Below, one piece after another: positions 45,025 to 53,924 of a stretch of 64,000 nucleotides of DNA; position 1 is the stretch's first letter; every line of letters begins with the position of its first letter. The stretch spans positions 372,001-436,000 of the forward strand of contig NZ_JBIWGZ010000001.1 of assembly GCF_044763875.1 (NCBI RefSeq). The letters are read 5' to 3'. The notes below the pieces were generated by a model that saw nothing but the letters and a program-made list of their open reading frames with translations, had not been told where the DNA came from and did no database searches. A program made the translations under genes and the position numbers. The DNA is from Rummeliibacillus sp044763875. GTDB taxonomy: Bacteria; Bacillota; Bacilli; Bacillales_A; Planococcaceae.

Positions 45025-45042
45025 TTTGGAAGTGCTTCCAAA
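45025..45042. promoter_or_regulatory. cre-like palindrome in the yjcH leader
   Basis: TTTGGAAGTGCTTCCAAA has perfect 8-base arms around TG. It differs at one base from the CcpA consensus WTGNAANCGNWNNCW. It lies just downstream of the predicted -10 box of yjcH-actP, a good place for catabolite repression. Confidence 0.55.
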
Positions 45043-45053
45043 TCCTTAAAATA

Positions 45054-45082
45054 ATAATATTCAAATTTGACGAAAATAGCAA
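45054..45082 (-). promoter_or_regulatory. promoter of yjcH-actP
   Basis: On the minus strand, TTGCTA (45077-45082) and TATTAT (45054-45059) are separated by 17 bases. Confidence 0.55.
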
Positions 45083-45144
45083 CATTTTTTTTAGAAAAAA
45101 TAATTATTTTTCTATTTTAAGTATAATATTTTCTCCTTAAAGTA

Positions 45145-45186
45145 AATAAATCCACCATCCTAATAATAAAGGATGGTGGATTTATT
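45145..45186. terminator. terminator-like hairpin between the MATE gene and yjcH
   Basis: A perfect 16-bp stem, AATAAATCCACCATCC (45145-45160) with its complement at 45171-45186 and a 10-base loop. It lies downstream of the minus-strand MATE gene. The T tract is imperfect, but the position fits a terminator. Confidence 0.7.
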
Positions 45187-45286
45187 GAGGTTTATCACAA
45201 TATTTGATATTTTTTGTTTGTATTAATAAGTAAATTGTATTACAAATAAAGTTAAAAAGCAATTTATCGTTTAATCGAGAAGAAAT

Positions 45287-46660
45287 CTATTGTATTACAG
45301 ATTGTTTTTCTTCGATTGTTGATGAATTAGTTGAGCGTATTGTACTGGTTGACCATTTGAAAATGATAATACCTAATGCAGTCAATCCTTCTGCAATTGG
45401 AAATGCTAGCCAGATACATTTACTATTGAACATTGAAGGTAAAATATAAAGTAAAGGTAAAAAAATCACTAAACTTCTCATGACAATTATAATCATGGAT
45501 AGCTTTATTTTTTTAACTGCTTGATAGAATTCTGCTTGAATTAAATTAAAACTCATAAATAGATATCCAATAAAGAATAAGTAAATACCGTTTTTGGTGT
45601 ATTCTATTACATCTGGTTCCGTTATACCAAATAATGCGATTAATTGATCTGCAAAAAACCAACCTATTAATAAAATTAATACACCAAAAATCATCCCAGT
45701 TTTAATCCCTAAATTTAATACTTGTTTAATTCGTTCTTTTAAACGTGCACCAAAGTTAAAGCTCACAATCGGTTGAATGGCTGCACCTACACCAATGAAA
45801 ATCATAATGAAAACCGCATGTAAATAGTTTACAATTGCATAAGAAGAGACACCGATTTCACCAACAAAGTGACTAAATGCAATATTATAACCTATAACAA
45901 CAATCGCTGTTGATCCTTCGGTTATAAAACTTGGAGAACCTATTTTAAGTATTTCTGAACAGGTAGCCATGTTAAAATGTAAGTGAGTAAATTTCAAATT
46001 ACTCTTTTTGTTAATTAAATGATAGAGAAGTACAAGTAGTCCTACAACTGTTGATAAAGCAGTTGCATAAGCAGCACCTTTCACACCCATATTCATTTTA
46101 AAAATGAATATATAATTAAGGATAATATTTAGTACTGAGGTAGTGATTAATGCTATCATGGCTAATTTTGGATTACCATCATTTCGCACAAAAATACTTA
46201 AGATATTTTCTAATACATAAACAAGACCAAAAAGTAAGATGACATGTAAATAATCTTCTACATATGGAAGGACTTTTGGACTTGCACCAAACAAATTAGC
46301 AATCTGTTCTTGCTTCCATAAACAAAGTACAACCAAAATACTAACAATTGAAACTGTCATCATAACACTCTGTGTAAAGATTGATCTTGCTTTGTCAACA
46401 TTGTTTTTTCCCATTTCGATTGAATATAAAGTTGCACCACCAATTCCAATCCATAAAGATATGGAAAGTAAAATGGAGAAAATCGGTACTGCAATATTAA
46501 CACCTGCAAGCGCTAAAGCTCCAACACCGTTGCTAACAAATATTCCGTCCACCAAAATATTGATAGCCATTAAGACCATGCCTAATAAAGATGGAAATAA
46601 ATACGATAAAAATAATTTGTGAATGGGGGTTTCCTGTAATTTTAATGTGGTTTCACTCAT
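45287..46660 (-). CDS. MATE-family efflux transporter
   Basis: A 457-residue multidrug and toxic compound extrusion-type protein with twelve membrane helices. 'PSLLGMVLMAINILVDGIFVSNGVGALALAGVNIAVPI' (residues ~20-57) and its second-half counterpart 'IVSFNFGARLKERIKQVL' are typical. ATG 46660 follows AAGGAGAATATT; the frame extends to 46705 without support. It is divergent from a MerR regulator, and its promoter has a 19-base MerR-type spacer. The substrate is unknown. Confidence 0.9.
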   Translation of the reverse strand: MSETTLKLQETPIHKLFLSYLFPSLLGMVLMAINILVDGIFVSNGVGALALAGVNIAVPIFSILLSISLWIGIGGATLYSIEMGKNNVDKARSIFTQSVMMTVSIVSILVVLCLWKQEQIANLFGASPKVLPYVEDYLHVILLFGLVYVLENILSIFVRNDGNPKLAMIALITTSVLNIILNYIFIFKMNMGVKGAAYATALSTVVGLLVLLYHLINKKSNLKFTHLHFNMATCSEILKIGSPSFITEGSTAIVVIGYNIAFSHFVGEIGVSSYAIVNYLHAVFIMIFIGVGAAIQPIVSFNFGARLKERIKQVLNLGIKTGMIFGVLILLIGWFFADQLIALFGITEPDVIEYTKNGIYLFFIGYLFMSFNLIQAEFYQAVKKIKLSMIIIVMRSLVIFLPLLYILPSMFNSKCIWLAFPIAEGLTALGIIIFKWSTSTIRSTNSSTIEEKQSVIQ

Positions 46661-46721
46661 AATATTCTCCTTTTCGGAGCAACACGACCTTTCTTTTACA
46701 TACAATTTATGTTCTAATTAA

Positions 46722-46752
46722 ATTCTATAGTATATGGTTACCGTATAGTCAA
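46722..46752 (-). promoter_or_regulatory. MerR-type promoter/operator of the MATE gene
   Basis: On the minus strand, TTGACT (46747-46752) and TAGAAT (46722-46727) are separated by 19 bases, the overlong spacer used by MerR activators. The spacer holds the near-palindrome TATATGGTTACCGTATA (46731-46747). Confidence 0.75.
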
Positions 46753-46794
46753 CAAAGATACTGCCAATATTTTAAATTAATTTTGAGGTGTAAA

Positions 46795-47628
46795 ATGACA
46801 CAGCCAATGCATAAATTTTTTACAACGGGTGAATTTGCCAAAATATGCCACGTTAAGAAACAAACATTGTTTCATTATGATGATATCGGTTTGCTTCAGC
46901 CCGAGATCAAAAAGGATAATGGTTATCGATACTATTCTTATCAGCAATACGAAGTTTTCATTGTCATTGAATTAATGAAGGATCTGAATATGCCTTTAAA
47001 AGAAATCCGTAATTTTTTAAGTAATAAAACGCCTGAAGAAGCTGTTCAATTATTGCAAAATCAATTGACACAAATTGAAAATAAAATTAAGAAATTGAAT
47101 CATACAAAGACAATAGTCAAAACAAAAATGGAAAAGATTCAGAGCGCAATGAATATTGATATTGAAGGTATTACAGTGGAAGACTTAGAACAAAGTGTTC
47201 TGCTCATAAGTAATAATATATTGGACGTTTCAGACAAGGACTATTTAAATACAGTTTCAGATTTCATCGATTTGTGTAACAGAAATGAGTTATATACCGG
47301 CCATCCAATTGGTGCCATTCTTTCAAAAGAAGAAATGATTAAAAAACAATTTGGTAATTATAGTTATCTTTATACAATGATGCCACAAGATTTCTTCAGT
47401 CCTTCAACGATTGAGCAGCCTGCTGGAAAATATGTAATTGGATTTCATAAAGGGGATGATGAAAATATAGCATCATCATACATGCGAATTTTTGAATTCA
47501 TTGAGCAGCAAAATTTAAAAATGAAAGATTTTTCATATGAAGAGTTTATATTTGATGAAATTTCAGTAAATGGGGAAGAGAATTACGTAACGAAAATAAT
47601 GATTCAAGTGGAAAATGAAGAATCGTAA
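46795..47628 (+). CDS. MerR-family transcriptional regulator
   Basis: A 277-residue regulator: winged helix at residues ~8-75 ('FTTGEFAKICHVKKQTLFHYDDIGLLQP', 'NGYRYYSYQQY'), a coiled helix at ~80-118 ('QLLQNQLTQIENKIKKLNHTKTIV'), and a C-terminal GyrI-like effector domain at ~140-275, similar in layout to BmrR/BltR. ATG 46795 follows GAGGTG. It sits opposite the MATE gene, which it probably activates on binding a drug. Confidence 0.88.
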   Translation: MTQPMHKFFTTGEFAKICHVKKQTLFHYDDIGLLQPEIKKDNGYRYYSYQQYEVFIVIELMKDLNMPLKEIRNFLSNKTPEEAVQLLQNQLTQIENKIKKLNHTKTIVKTKMEKIQSAMNIDIEGITVEDLEQSVLLISNNILDVSDKDYLNTVSDFIDLCNRNELYTGHPIGAILSKEEMIKKQFGNYSYLYTMMPQDFFSPSTIEQPAGKYVIGFHKGDDENIASSYMRIFEFIEQQNLKMKDFSYEEFIFDEISVNGEENYVTKIMIQVENEES

Positions 47629-47791
47629 AAGTTTTTCAAGATTATCTTCTTTGAACACAATAAACGCTCGATATCATAGATAATTTCTGTTATTTTTAGA
47701 ATTCCTTAAATAATGACATTTTGAGCGGTTTGCAATATAGTTATTCGTTAAAACGCGAAATTTAAATTACAAAAAATTGAAATGAAATAGG

Positions 47792-47827
47792 GGATTGGAT
47801 TCTACAATTAGAATTTGATCCTTTTTT
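47792..47827 (+). terminator. terminator after the MerR gene
   Basis: GGATTGGATTCTA (47792-47804) pairs imperfectly with TAGAATTTGATCC (47809-47821), followed by six T. Confidence 0.7.
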
Positions 47828-47850
47828 GTTTGGAACTAAGTATTATTTTT

Positions 47851-47887
47851 AAAAAGGTTCCCAAATGTATATTTGGGAACCTTTTTT
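47851..47887 (+). terminator. hairpin terminator just before the recombinase gene
   Basis: AAAGGTTCCCAAAT pairs with ATTTGGGAACCTTT, followed by T residues. It ends only 35 bases before the recombinase ATG, so it is either a second terminator of the upstream unit or an attenuator of the recombinase. Confidence 0.75.
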
Positions 47888-47922
47888 ATGCTAAAATAAT
47901 AGTAATTGAGGTGGATATACGT

Positions 47923-48873
47923 ATGAATCAACAAAAGCCAAAAATTTTACGTGATTTTCTTATTTATTTAACAGCAATCAAAGGTAAATCAAAACGCACA
48001 AGAGATGAGTATGATTATGATTTATCACTATTTTTCAAATTCAGCATTGCCGTTCAACAAGATTTAGATTTTGAACATATAGATACGATTGATATTCATG
48101 AAATTAATCAAAACTTTTTCAGAGAGATCTCATTAGAAGATATGTATTTGTTCTTGGAGTATTGTGAGGAACGAAGAAACAACTCCGCTTACACAAGAGC
48201 TCGAAAAGTCGCAACTTTAAAATCCTTTTTTAAATACTTAAAATCAAAACGACATATAATAGAAGAAAACCCTGCAGAAGATCTAGAAACACCAAAAGTA
48301 AGTAAAAGACAACCTATATATTTGAGTTTTGATGAAGCAAAGACTTTTATGACTGGTATTCAATCAAAAACTCATCACGATCGAGATTATTGCATGATGA
48401 CCTTTTTCTTAAATCTAGGTATTCGCGTTAGTGAACTGTGTAATTTAAATTTAGATTCGATTCAAGAACGTTTTATGACTGTAAGGGGTAAAGGGGATAA
48501 AGAAAGAACCGTTTATCTAAATGATGCTTGTATGGCTACTTTAAAAGTGTATTTGGATAATGAAAGACCCCATATCAAGGATTCTGTTAATCACCAAGCA
48601 TTATTCCTTTCTCAAAAAGGGACTCGGTTGACAAGACAGCGAGTAGCTAAAATCGTCAAGCAAATCAATCATACATCTGGTTTAGATAAGAAGAAATTAT
48701 CTCCACACAAACTTAGACACACATCAGCAACTATGATGTATAAAAGTGGAGCGGATATTCGAAGCCTTCAACAAATACTAGGACATTCTAATGTATCGAC
48801 AACGCAAATTTATACGCATGTCGAAGATAAAGAAATCCAACGCGTAATTGAAAATAATCCGTTTAATATTTAG
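47923..48873 (+). CDS. tyrosine recombinase, XerC/XerD-like
   Basis: A 316-residue site-specific recombinase. The N-terminal SAM-like DNA-binding domain spans ~1-115, and the catalytic domain has R168 ('LGIRVSEL'), K190 in the 'RGKGDKERTV' hairpin, H262 and R265 ('SPHKLRHTSA'), H288 ('LGHSN') and nucleophile Y297 ('TTQIYTHV'). All catalytic residues are present. ATG 47923 follows GAGGTGG; the frame upstream runs through the terminator and is not coding. No prophage or element genes are near, so its site and role are open. Confidence 0.88.
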   Translation: MNQQKPKILRDFLIYLTAIKGKSKRTRDEYDYDLSLFFKFSIAVQQDLDFEHIDTIDIHEINQNFFREISLEDMYLFLEYCEERRNNSAYTRARKVATLKSFFKYLKSKRHIIEENPAEDLETPKVSKRQPIYLSFDEAKTFMTGIQSKTHHDRDYCMMTFFLNLGIRVSELCNLNLDSIQERFMTVRGKGDKERTVYLNDACMATLKVYLDNERPHIKDSVNHQALFLSQKGTRLTRQRVAKIVKQINHTSGLDKKKLSPHKLRHTSATMMYKSGADIRSLQQILGHSNVSTTQIYTHVEDKEIQRVIENNPFNI

Positions 48874-48973
48874 TTTATAAATAACATTATTATGTAAACT
48901 AATTTAATATAATAATAATTTGCAAAATGTAGAAGTACTTTTTCGGAGCTACGTAAGGCTACCAAGTGAACTT

Positions 48974-49013
48974 AAAATAGGCTGTTCTTATTAAAAGAGC
49001 ATGCCTATTTTTA
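48974..49013 (+). terminator. terminator after the recombinase gene
   Basis: AAAATAGGC (48974-48982) pairs with GCCTATTTTT (49003-49012), with an inner TGTTCTT / AAGAGCA stem. Confidence 0.75.
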
Positions 49014-49219
49014 TATTCTATTATCGTTGAACTGCTGTTAGGAGAATAGGTATTGCAAAGAACATGATTGCATTACAATGACGTTTGTGGAAATTCCAAT
49101 CCACAGCTGCTAAAAAGATTTAATAAGTATAAAGCTTAACCTTTTGACTAAATAATAAAAAGGCCACTAATTTACTTGATAATAGGAGAATAAAACTAAT
49201 ACCATTATGTCAAAAATAA

Positions 49220-49270
49220 TTGACTGGACACCAAATAGTGTCATATAATAAAGGCACCAATTGGTGTCCG
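49220..49270 (+). promoter_or_regulatory. promoter with two ArsR-type operators
   Basis: TTGACT (49220-49225) and TATAAT (49244-49249) lie 18 bases apart. The spacer holds GACACCAAATAGTGTC (49227-49242), and GGCACCAATTGGTGTCC (49253-49269) covers the transcription start. The shared half-site GACACCAA suggests one dimer at each, i.e. autorepression. Confidence 0.75.
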
Positions 49271-49291
49271 ATTAATAAGGGGAGGGTGATT

Positions 49292-49618
49292 TTGAACGAT
49301 AATAATCAAGAACGTGATGTTTATGTAGCCATTGCTGACCCAACAAGACGTAAATTGCTACGTTTGTTGGCAGATGCGGATGAGTTACCTCTTCACGAAT
49401 TAACTTCTCAATTTCAAATGGGGCGTACAGCAGTTTCTAAACATTTGGCTATCCTTAAAGATGCTGATCTCGTAATTGCTCGAAGGGTTGGTAGAGAAAC
49501 AAGGTATCGGTTGAATGCCAATCCACTAAAAGAAATTCAAGATTGGGTATCTTTTTACGAAGGATTCTGGAAACAAAGAATTGCTAAATTAAATCTTTTA
49601 TTGGAGGAAGAAAAATGA
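49292..49618 (+). CDS. ArsR-family transcriptional regulator
   Basis: A 108-residue winged-helix repressor: 'VAIADPTRRKLLRLLADADELPLHELTSQFQMGRTAVSKHLAILKDADLVIARRVGRETRYRLN' spans residues ~11-75 in the SdpR/YgaV-like non-metal subgroup pattern, with no cysteine metal site. The TTG start at 49292 follows GGGAGGGTGA. It overlaps the SRPBCC gene by four bases, a common pairing in which the regulator controls its partner. Confidence 0.88.
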   Translation: MNDNNQERDVYVAIADPTRRKLLRLLADADELPLHELTSQFQMGRTAVSKHLAILKDADLVIARRVGRETRYRLNANPLKEIQDWVSFYEGFWKQRIAKLNLLLEEEK

Positions 49619-50025
49619 AACCAGATGTATCATTAGATTTTCAATTTACAAGTTCAATTGAGCAGGTGTGGAACGCTTTAACAGATTCGGATACTCTTGC
49701 GAAATGGATATGGGAAAATGATTTTAAACCAGTCGTTGGACATAAATGTCAATTTCGGGCAAAGCCTTCCGAATGGTGGGATGGAATTGTAAATTGTGAG
49801 GTGCTAGTAGTAGACGAACCTCATACATTATCTTACACTTGGGTAAGTGCCGGAGAAAGCACTACTGTTACATGGACTTTGACAGAAGGTTCAGATGGAA
49901 ATATCCATCTACATCTCGACCAAACTGGATTTAGCGAAGAAACAAAAGCCCGCGAAGGAGCTATCGAGGGAGCTAAATATGGTTGGACGAATATGGGTAA
50001 TCAGCTCGAAAAAGTGTTAGCATAA
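49615..50025 (+). CDS. SRPBCC (AHSA1-like) domain protein
   Basis: A 136-residue START-like ligand-binding protein: 'LDFQFTSSIEQVWNALTDSDTLAKWIWENDF' at the N terminus, 'PHTLSYTWV', and 'GAKYGWTNMGNQLEKVL' at the C terminus match the activator of Hsp90 ATPase-like family. Such proteins are usually found beside ArsR repressors, and the ligand is seldom known. The two genes overlap by four bases. Confidence 0.88.
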   Translation: MKPDVSLDFQFTSSIEQVWNALTDSDTLAKWIWENDFKPVVGHKCQFRAKPSEWWDGIVNCEVLVVDEPHTLSYTWVSAGESTTVTWTLTEGSDGNIHLHLDQTGFSEETKAREGAIEGAKYGWTNMGNQLEKVLA

Positions 50026-50348
50026 ATGGAAAAATAATTTCTTCATTCTCTAGGATGTTTGCCTTATAAGACCAACAATTTGAGTGGATCCTTTCTATAG
50101 ATCAATCAAGTAGAGATTGATAAAAATTGTTTAAAACAAATTAACAATTCTTCAACAATAGGGCGCTTTTCCGGTACATGGAAAGCGTCATTTTTAATGA
50201 AATAAAGGATTAGTACTAATATCAAGTATTGTATTTTATCAAACGGTTGTAGAATCATTGAGTCTATTGATTTGAAAAAACACAATAAATCCAACTAAAG
50301 TTTTACTAATATGGCAATATTATTTTTAGAGAACGGAAAGGATATACT
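50026..50348. other. intergenic region before the UvrA-like gene
   Basis: A terminator for the ArsR operon lies at about 50162-50195: GGCGCTTTTCC pairs with GGAAAGCGTC, followed by ATTTTT. A clear promoter for the next gene was not identified. Confidence 0.55.
50162..50195 (+). terminator. terminator of the ArsR-SRPBCC operon
   Basis: A GC-rich stem GGCGCTTTTCC (50162-50172) / GGAAAGCGTC (50180-50189) with one bulge, then a T-rich tail. Confidence 0.65.
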
Positions 50349-53300
50349 ATGAAAATAAATCAATTAATTTCGAACAATATTAACAAATTAGATACAGTTC
50401 TACCAGTAGATAAATCGTTAGGAGTTGCTGGTTTGTCTGGATCTGGTAAAACAACTTTTTGTCAAACAATTGGTGAAGAATCCAAGAAGCGTCTCATTTC
50501 CTTATTGCCAAAGGCTGAATATCAGTATTTATTTCCTGCTATTATGGACACCAATTTCAGTGCCATCAAGATGGAAGAAATGCCTCTAGTACTTTTTCTC
50601 GGAAAATCATCAATTTCTTCCAATCCACGTTCAACAATTGGCACACATACGGGAGTGTTTACAGATATTCGTGTTACTCTTGCCGAAAAATATGGCCTTT
50701 CTCCGGAAGTTTTTTCGTTTAATAATCCATTAGGCTGGTGTCCGGGTTGTAAAGGGCGCGGAACAACAAAAAATGTCGAATGTAAAAAGTGTAAAGGGAA
50801 ACGCTATAATCAAGAAGTTGAGCAGTATAAAATTGAATTATTTGATAATGCACAGGATATTACTGATATCAACGACTTAAGCATTGAAGCCATTTTGTCA
50901 CTAGCAGAAGTTTTAAATATTAGTGAAGGTAAACAACATATTCTAAAGAATATGATCAATATGAATATTGGTTACTTAACATTAAATCGTATTATGGGTA
51001 CATTGTCAGGTGGAGAATTAACACGACTTTACTTAGCAGAATTTATGGCAACAAGTGAAAATACGGTTATTATCATTGATGAAATCTCCGTGGGTCTTGA
51101 TCACCAAACACTATTGAAAATATTAGAACAGATAAAACAATTGGGGAATAAGAATCAAATTTGGCTCATTGACCATTCTGACACGGTGTTAGACACAGCG
51201 GATGAGCCATTGTTCTTTGGACCTGGTAGTGGTAAATACGGCGGGAAAATTGTTGAAGAATCACCACGTCCAAAACCAATCACTTGGGAAAGAAATCAGG
51301 TACTAACAACTGAATACTACCAATTTCAAGACCTTTACTGTCGTAATATTCAAATGGCTGAAATTCAGATTCCAAAAAATAGGCTTGTAACTTTTACGGG
51401 TGAATCTGGATGTGGTAAATCTACACTTGTTAATGATTGTATGGCCAAAGATTTTCTGAAGAGATATCCAAAAGATAAACTAGTAATGGTTGGTCAAGAT
51501 CGAAACCAATCCATTACCAGTCGGTCAACAGTAGCGACTTTTCTTGATATTAAAAAGAAAGTCACAAAATATAGTGAAGATATTGATGATATTTTTCATC
51601 GCTCGATTGAAGATATTATTGATGAACTCCCAGAAGAAGACATCGTTCATAAACGTTTAAGCTTATTAATCAAACTTGGCCTTGGTTATCTGACGTTGGA
51701 AAGAAAAACACAGTCTTTATCGACTGGTGAATTTCAATGTGTCCATTTAGTTTCAGAGCTTTTTTCCAACTCAAGAAACCCACATACGCTTTTTATTTTT
51801 GACGAGCCATCAAAAGGTTTATCACAAAATATATTAAATCAATTCATTGATAGTATCAGGGGCATTCTACAGGATGAATCTGTCTCGATGATCATGATTG
51901 AACATAATTCTTATATGCTAGAAAACTCTGATTTTATCGTTGATTTTGGCAAAAGACAGCTTACACCTGTGGAGCAACTTGATGTTGTCAGTCATGATGA
52001 TTATTATCGTCAACAACCTCTTACTGATAGAGCTGTTCCAGTGCAAATTCCTTCAACGATTAATCAGCAAAATGGCATTCACTATTTAAAAGAAAATCAT
52101 ATTGCCTATTTTAAAAATGCAGAAAACGTTTATAAAGGTGGTATCTTAAAAAGTTTATCATCAATGGCTCGATTGATTTACGGTGAATACGAATCTGAAA
52201 CCATTGCACCCGTCATCGCCATTGACCTCGAACGGCACTTGTATAGTCAATATAGTTTTCTCTATGAAATTGGTGGCTTGATCAACCATATTGTCGCAGC
52301 TCATCCAACCAATAAAGATACAAATAGCTTTGATTTCTATAATCAAGAAAATCATTGCCCATACTGTTCTGGTCGCCGGGTAATTGAAAAATTTGATATT
52401 GATGTTGTTATTCAGGATAAAACCGTACCTTTCTGGGATGGCTTATTACATGGGGAGGTAATGGAGGTATTAAAACACTATCAATATTCGAAATTACAAT
52501 TTCTTTTTGATGAGATTAAGAATGAACTTGGTCAAGATATTAGTAAAAGCTACAATGAGATGACAGAAGCAGAGAAGCATACCTTTTTATATGGGTATTG
52601 GGAGACGTCATTCTATGATAAAGCAGGCAAGACACGGAGAACATGGGATGGTTTTAATAAAATCATTGGGATGTATATGGTCATTGCGAAATCGGTTATT
52701 AAAGAGCATATAAAAGAATCCAAAGAAATGATTACCTGTCCAATCTGTAGAGGAACCGTGTTAAATCATCATAAAAAGCTAACATTTGGCAACAAGGATA
52801 TTCGTGAGATTATTCAACAGCCTCTAGATCAAGTCATGAAAATCGTTGGGAAGTTACCGGTACTAGAAAAAATGAAAGCCATAGTCGGTGGCAATATGGT
52901 TTTAACGGAAGATGTCTCTTTGTTACCTAGGGAAACACAAGTTGCGCTGAAAATGCTTGAACTAGAGCTAGCAAGCTTTGCCCACTATGAAATCGTTTTA
53001 CAAAATGCCCTTCCATTCTGGGACAGTATTAGTGGCAATATTGAATCGATCTGTATGACTAATCGAATTACTATATGTGATTTTGACAATATCACAGAAA
53101 CGAGAGAAACCATCATTGATAAGTATTTCACTAATGGAAAATACAAAAAACTGACTTATGTTTATGAAGCGTTGGGTTACAAAAAAATTGTCACCCAAAT
53201 TAATAAGATTAAAAAAAGTCAGCCATGCCCATTCTGCAACGGGAAGAAAGTCATTTCAGAAGATAATATCCATGATGGCGTGTATAAATTATCCGTACCA

Positions 53301-53519
53301 TGTGTTAGTTGCTATGCAAGTGGCATCAATGATGAAGGGCAAAAGGAAATCGTCGAAGGCATAGACGTGCATACATGGCTTACTGGCAAAGTAAGTGATG
53401 TTGTAACTGAAAGCTTAAATCTTGCAGCAGTTGCAGATATTCCAATTTTCAATCGTATTCGTGAGTTGAATAAACAAGAAATGATGGCGATTTACCAATT
53501 CCTTGAGGAAAATAATTAA
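50349..53519 (+). CDS. large UvrA-like twin-ABC ATPase with a CxxC-rich C-terminal extension
   Basis: A 1056-residue protein. ABC module 1: Walker A GLSGSGKTT (28-36), 'NPRSTIGTHTGVFTDIR' (92-108), CPGC (131-134) and CKKC (145-148) zinc pair, signature LSGGE (219-223), Walker B 'IIIDEISVGLD' (241-251), H276. Module 2: Walker A GESGCGKST (351-359), signature LSTGE (457-461), Walker B 'LFIFDEPSKGL' (481-491), H519. In UvrA about 110-130 residues carrying the UvrB-binding domain separate NPRST from the FSFN segment; here the two are nearly contiguous. Module 2 has no zinc insertion. Residues ~560-1056 are an extension with CPYC (670-673), CPIC (797-800), CPFC (960-963) and CVSC (985-988). Nucleotide-excision repair is therefore unlikely; drug resistance or another DNA transaction is possible. 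Function unknown. Confidence 0.85.
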   Translation: MKINQLISNNINKLDTVLPVDKSLGVAGLSGSGKTTFCQTIGEESKKRLISLLPKAEYQYLFPAIMDTNFSAIKMEEMPLVLFLGKSSISSNPRSTIGTHTGVFTDIRVTLAEKYGLSPEVFSFNNPLGWCPGCKGRGTTKNVECKKCKGKRYNQEVEQYKIELFDNAQDITDINDLSIEAILSLAEVLNISEGKQHILKNMINMNIGYLTLNRIMGTLSGGELTRLYLAEFMATSENTVIIIDEISVGLDHQTLLKILEQIKQLGNKNQIWLIDHSDTVLDTADEPLFFGPGSGKYGGKIVEESPRPKPITWERNQVLTTEYYQFQDLYCRNIQMAEIQIPKNRLVTFTGESGCGKSTLVNDCMAKDFLKRYPKDKLVMVGQDRNQSITSRSTVATFLDIKKKVTKYSEDIDDIFHRSIEDIIDELPEEDIVHKRLSLLIKLGLGYLTLERKTQSLSTGEFQCVHLVSELFSNSRNPHTLFIFDEPSKGLSQNILNQFIDSIRGILQDESVSMIMIEHNSYMLENSDFIVDFGKRQLTPVEQLDVVSHDDYYRQQPLTDRAVPVQIPSTINQQNGIHYLKENHIAYFKNAENVYKGGILKSLSSMARLIYGEYESETIAPVIAIDLERHLYSQYSFLYEIGGLINHIVAAHPTNKDTNSFDFYNQENHCPYCSGRRVIEKFDIDVVIQDKTVPFWDGLLHGEVMEVLKHYQYSKLQFLFDEIKNELGQDISKSYNEMTEAEKHTFLYGYWETSFYDKAGKTRRTWDGFNKIIGMYMVIAKSVIKEHIKESKEMITCPICRGTVLNHHKKLTFGNKDIREIIQQPLDQVMKIVGKLPVLEKMKAIVGGNMVLTEDVSLLPRETQVALKMLELELASFAHYEIVLQNALPFWDSISGNIESICMTNRITICDFDNITETRETIIDKYFTNGKYKKLTYVYEALGYKKIVTQINKIKKSQPCPFCNGKKVISEDNIHDGVYKLSVPCVSCYASGINDEGQKEIVEGIDVHTWLTGKVSDVVTESLNLAAVADIPIFNRIRELNKQEMMAIYQFLEENN

Positions 53520-53924
53520 ATTAGAATTATTAAAACAAGTGATATTTAAGTATAGAGAGCTGTCATTCAATGAAGAAAACTCATTTGCTAAGGTAAATTG
53601 CAAATGAGTTTTTATGTTATTTTGAAGAAGTCATTGTTGTTTAAAAGAATAATAGAGTGTAAATCTAGATAGACGAAAGAACGGAGAAAATCAACCTACT
53701 ATCATAGCACGCCAAACAAAATAAAAGACTTTATGAATGATTTCAATCAATTGTTATAAAAATTAATAGAGGAACGGACAAGCCCACTTTTTCTATTTTA
53801 ATTTGCAGGAAGATGGAGTTTTAATTTGGAATCCCTATTAATACAAAATAATTATATTATGTTAACTAGATATAATAGATTCTCTAAAGGATATAATGTT
53901 TGTATTTTTTAACTAGAGAAGATT
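53520..53924. other. intergenic region, convergent gap
   Basis: It contains a terminator (53577-53613) and otherwise A+T-rich sequence in which I see no gene. Confidence 0.65.
53577..53613 (+). terminator. terminator after the UvrA-like gene
   Basis: AAAACTCATTTGC (53577-53589) pairs with GCAAATGAGTTTT (53600-53612), followed by T. Confidence 0.82.

Larger units (their letters stand above)
48874..49291. other. intergenic region before the ArsR gene
   Basis: It holds the recombinase terminator (48974-49013) and the promoter with two operators (49220-49270). No other feature was supported. Confidence 0.6.

Noticed and set aside
47923..48873. Recombinase as integrase of a genomic island
   Set aside because: No tRNA target, attachment-site repeats or cargo genes with distinct composition adjoin it.
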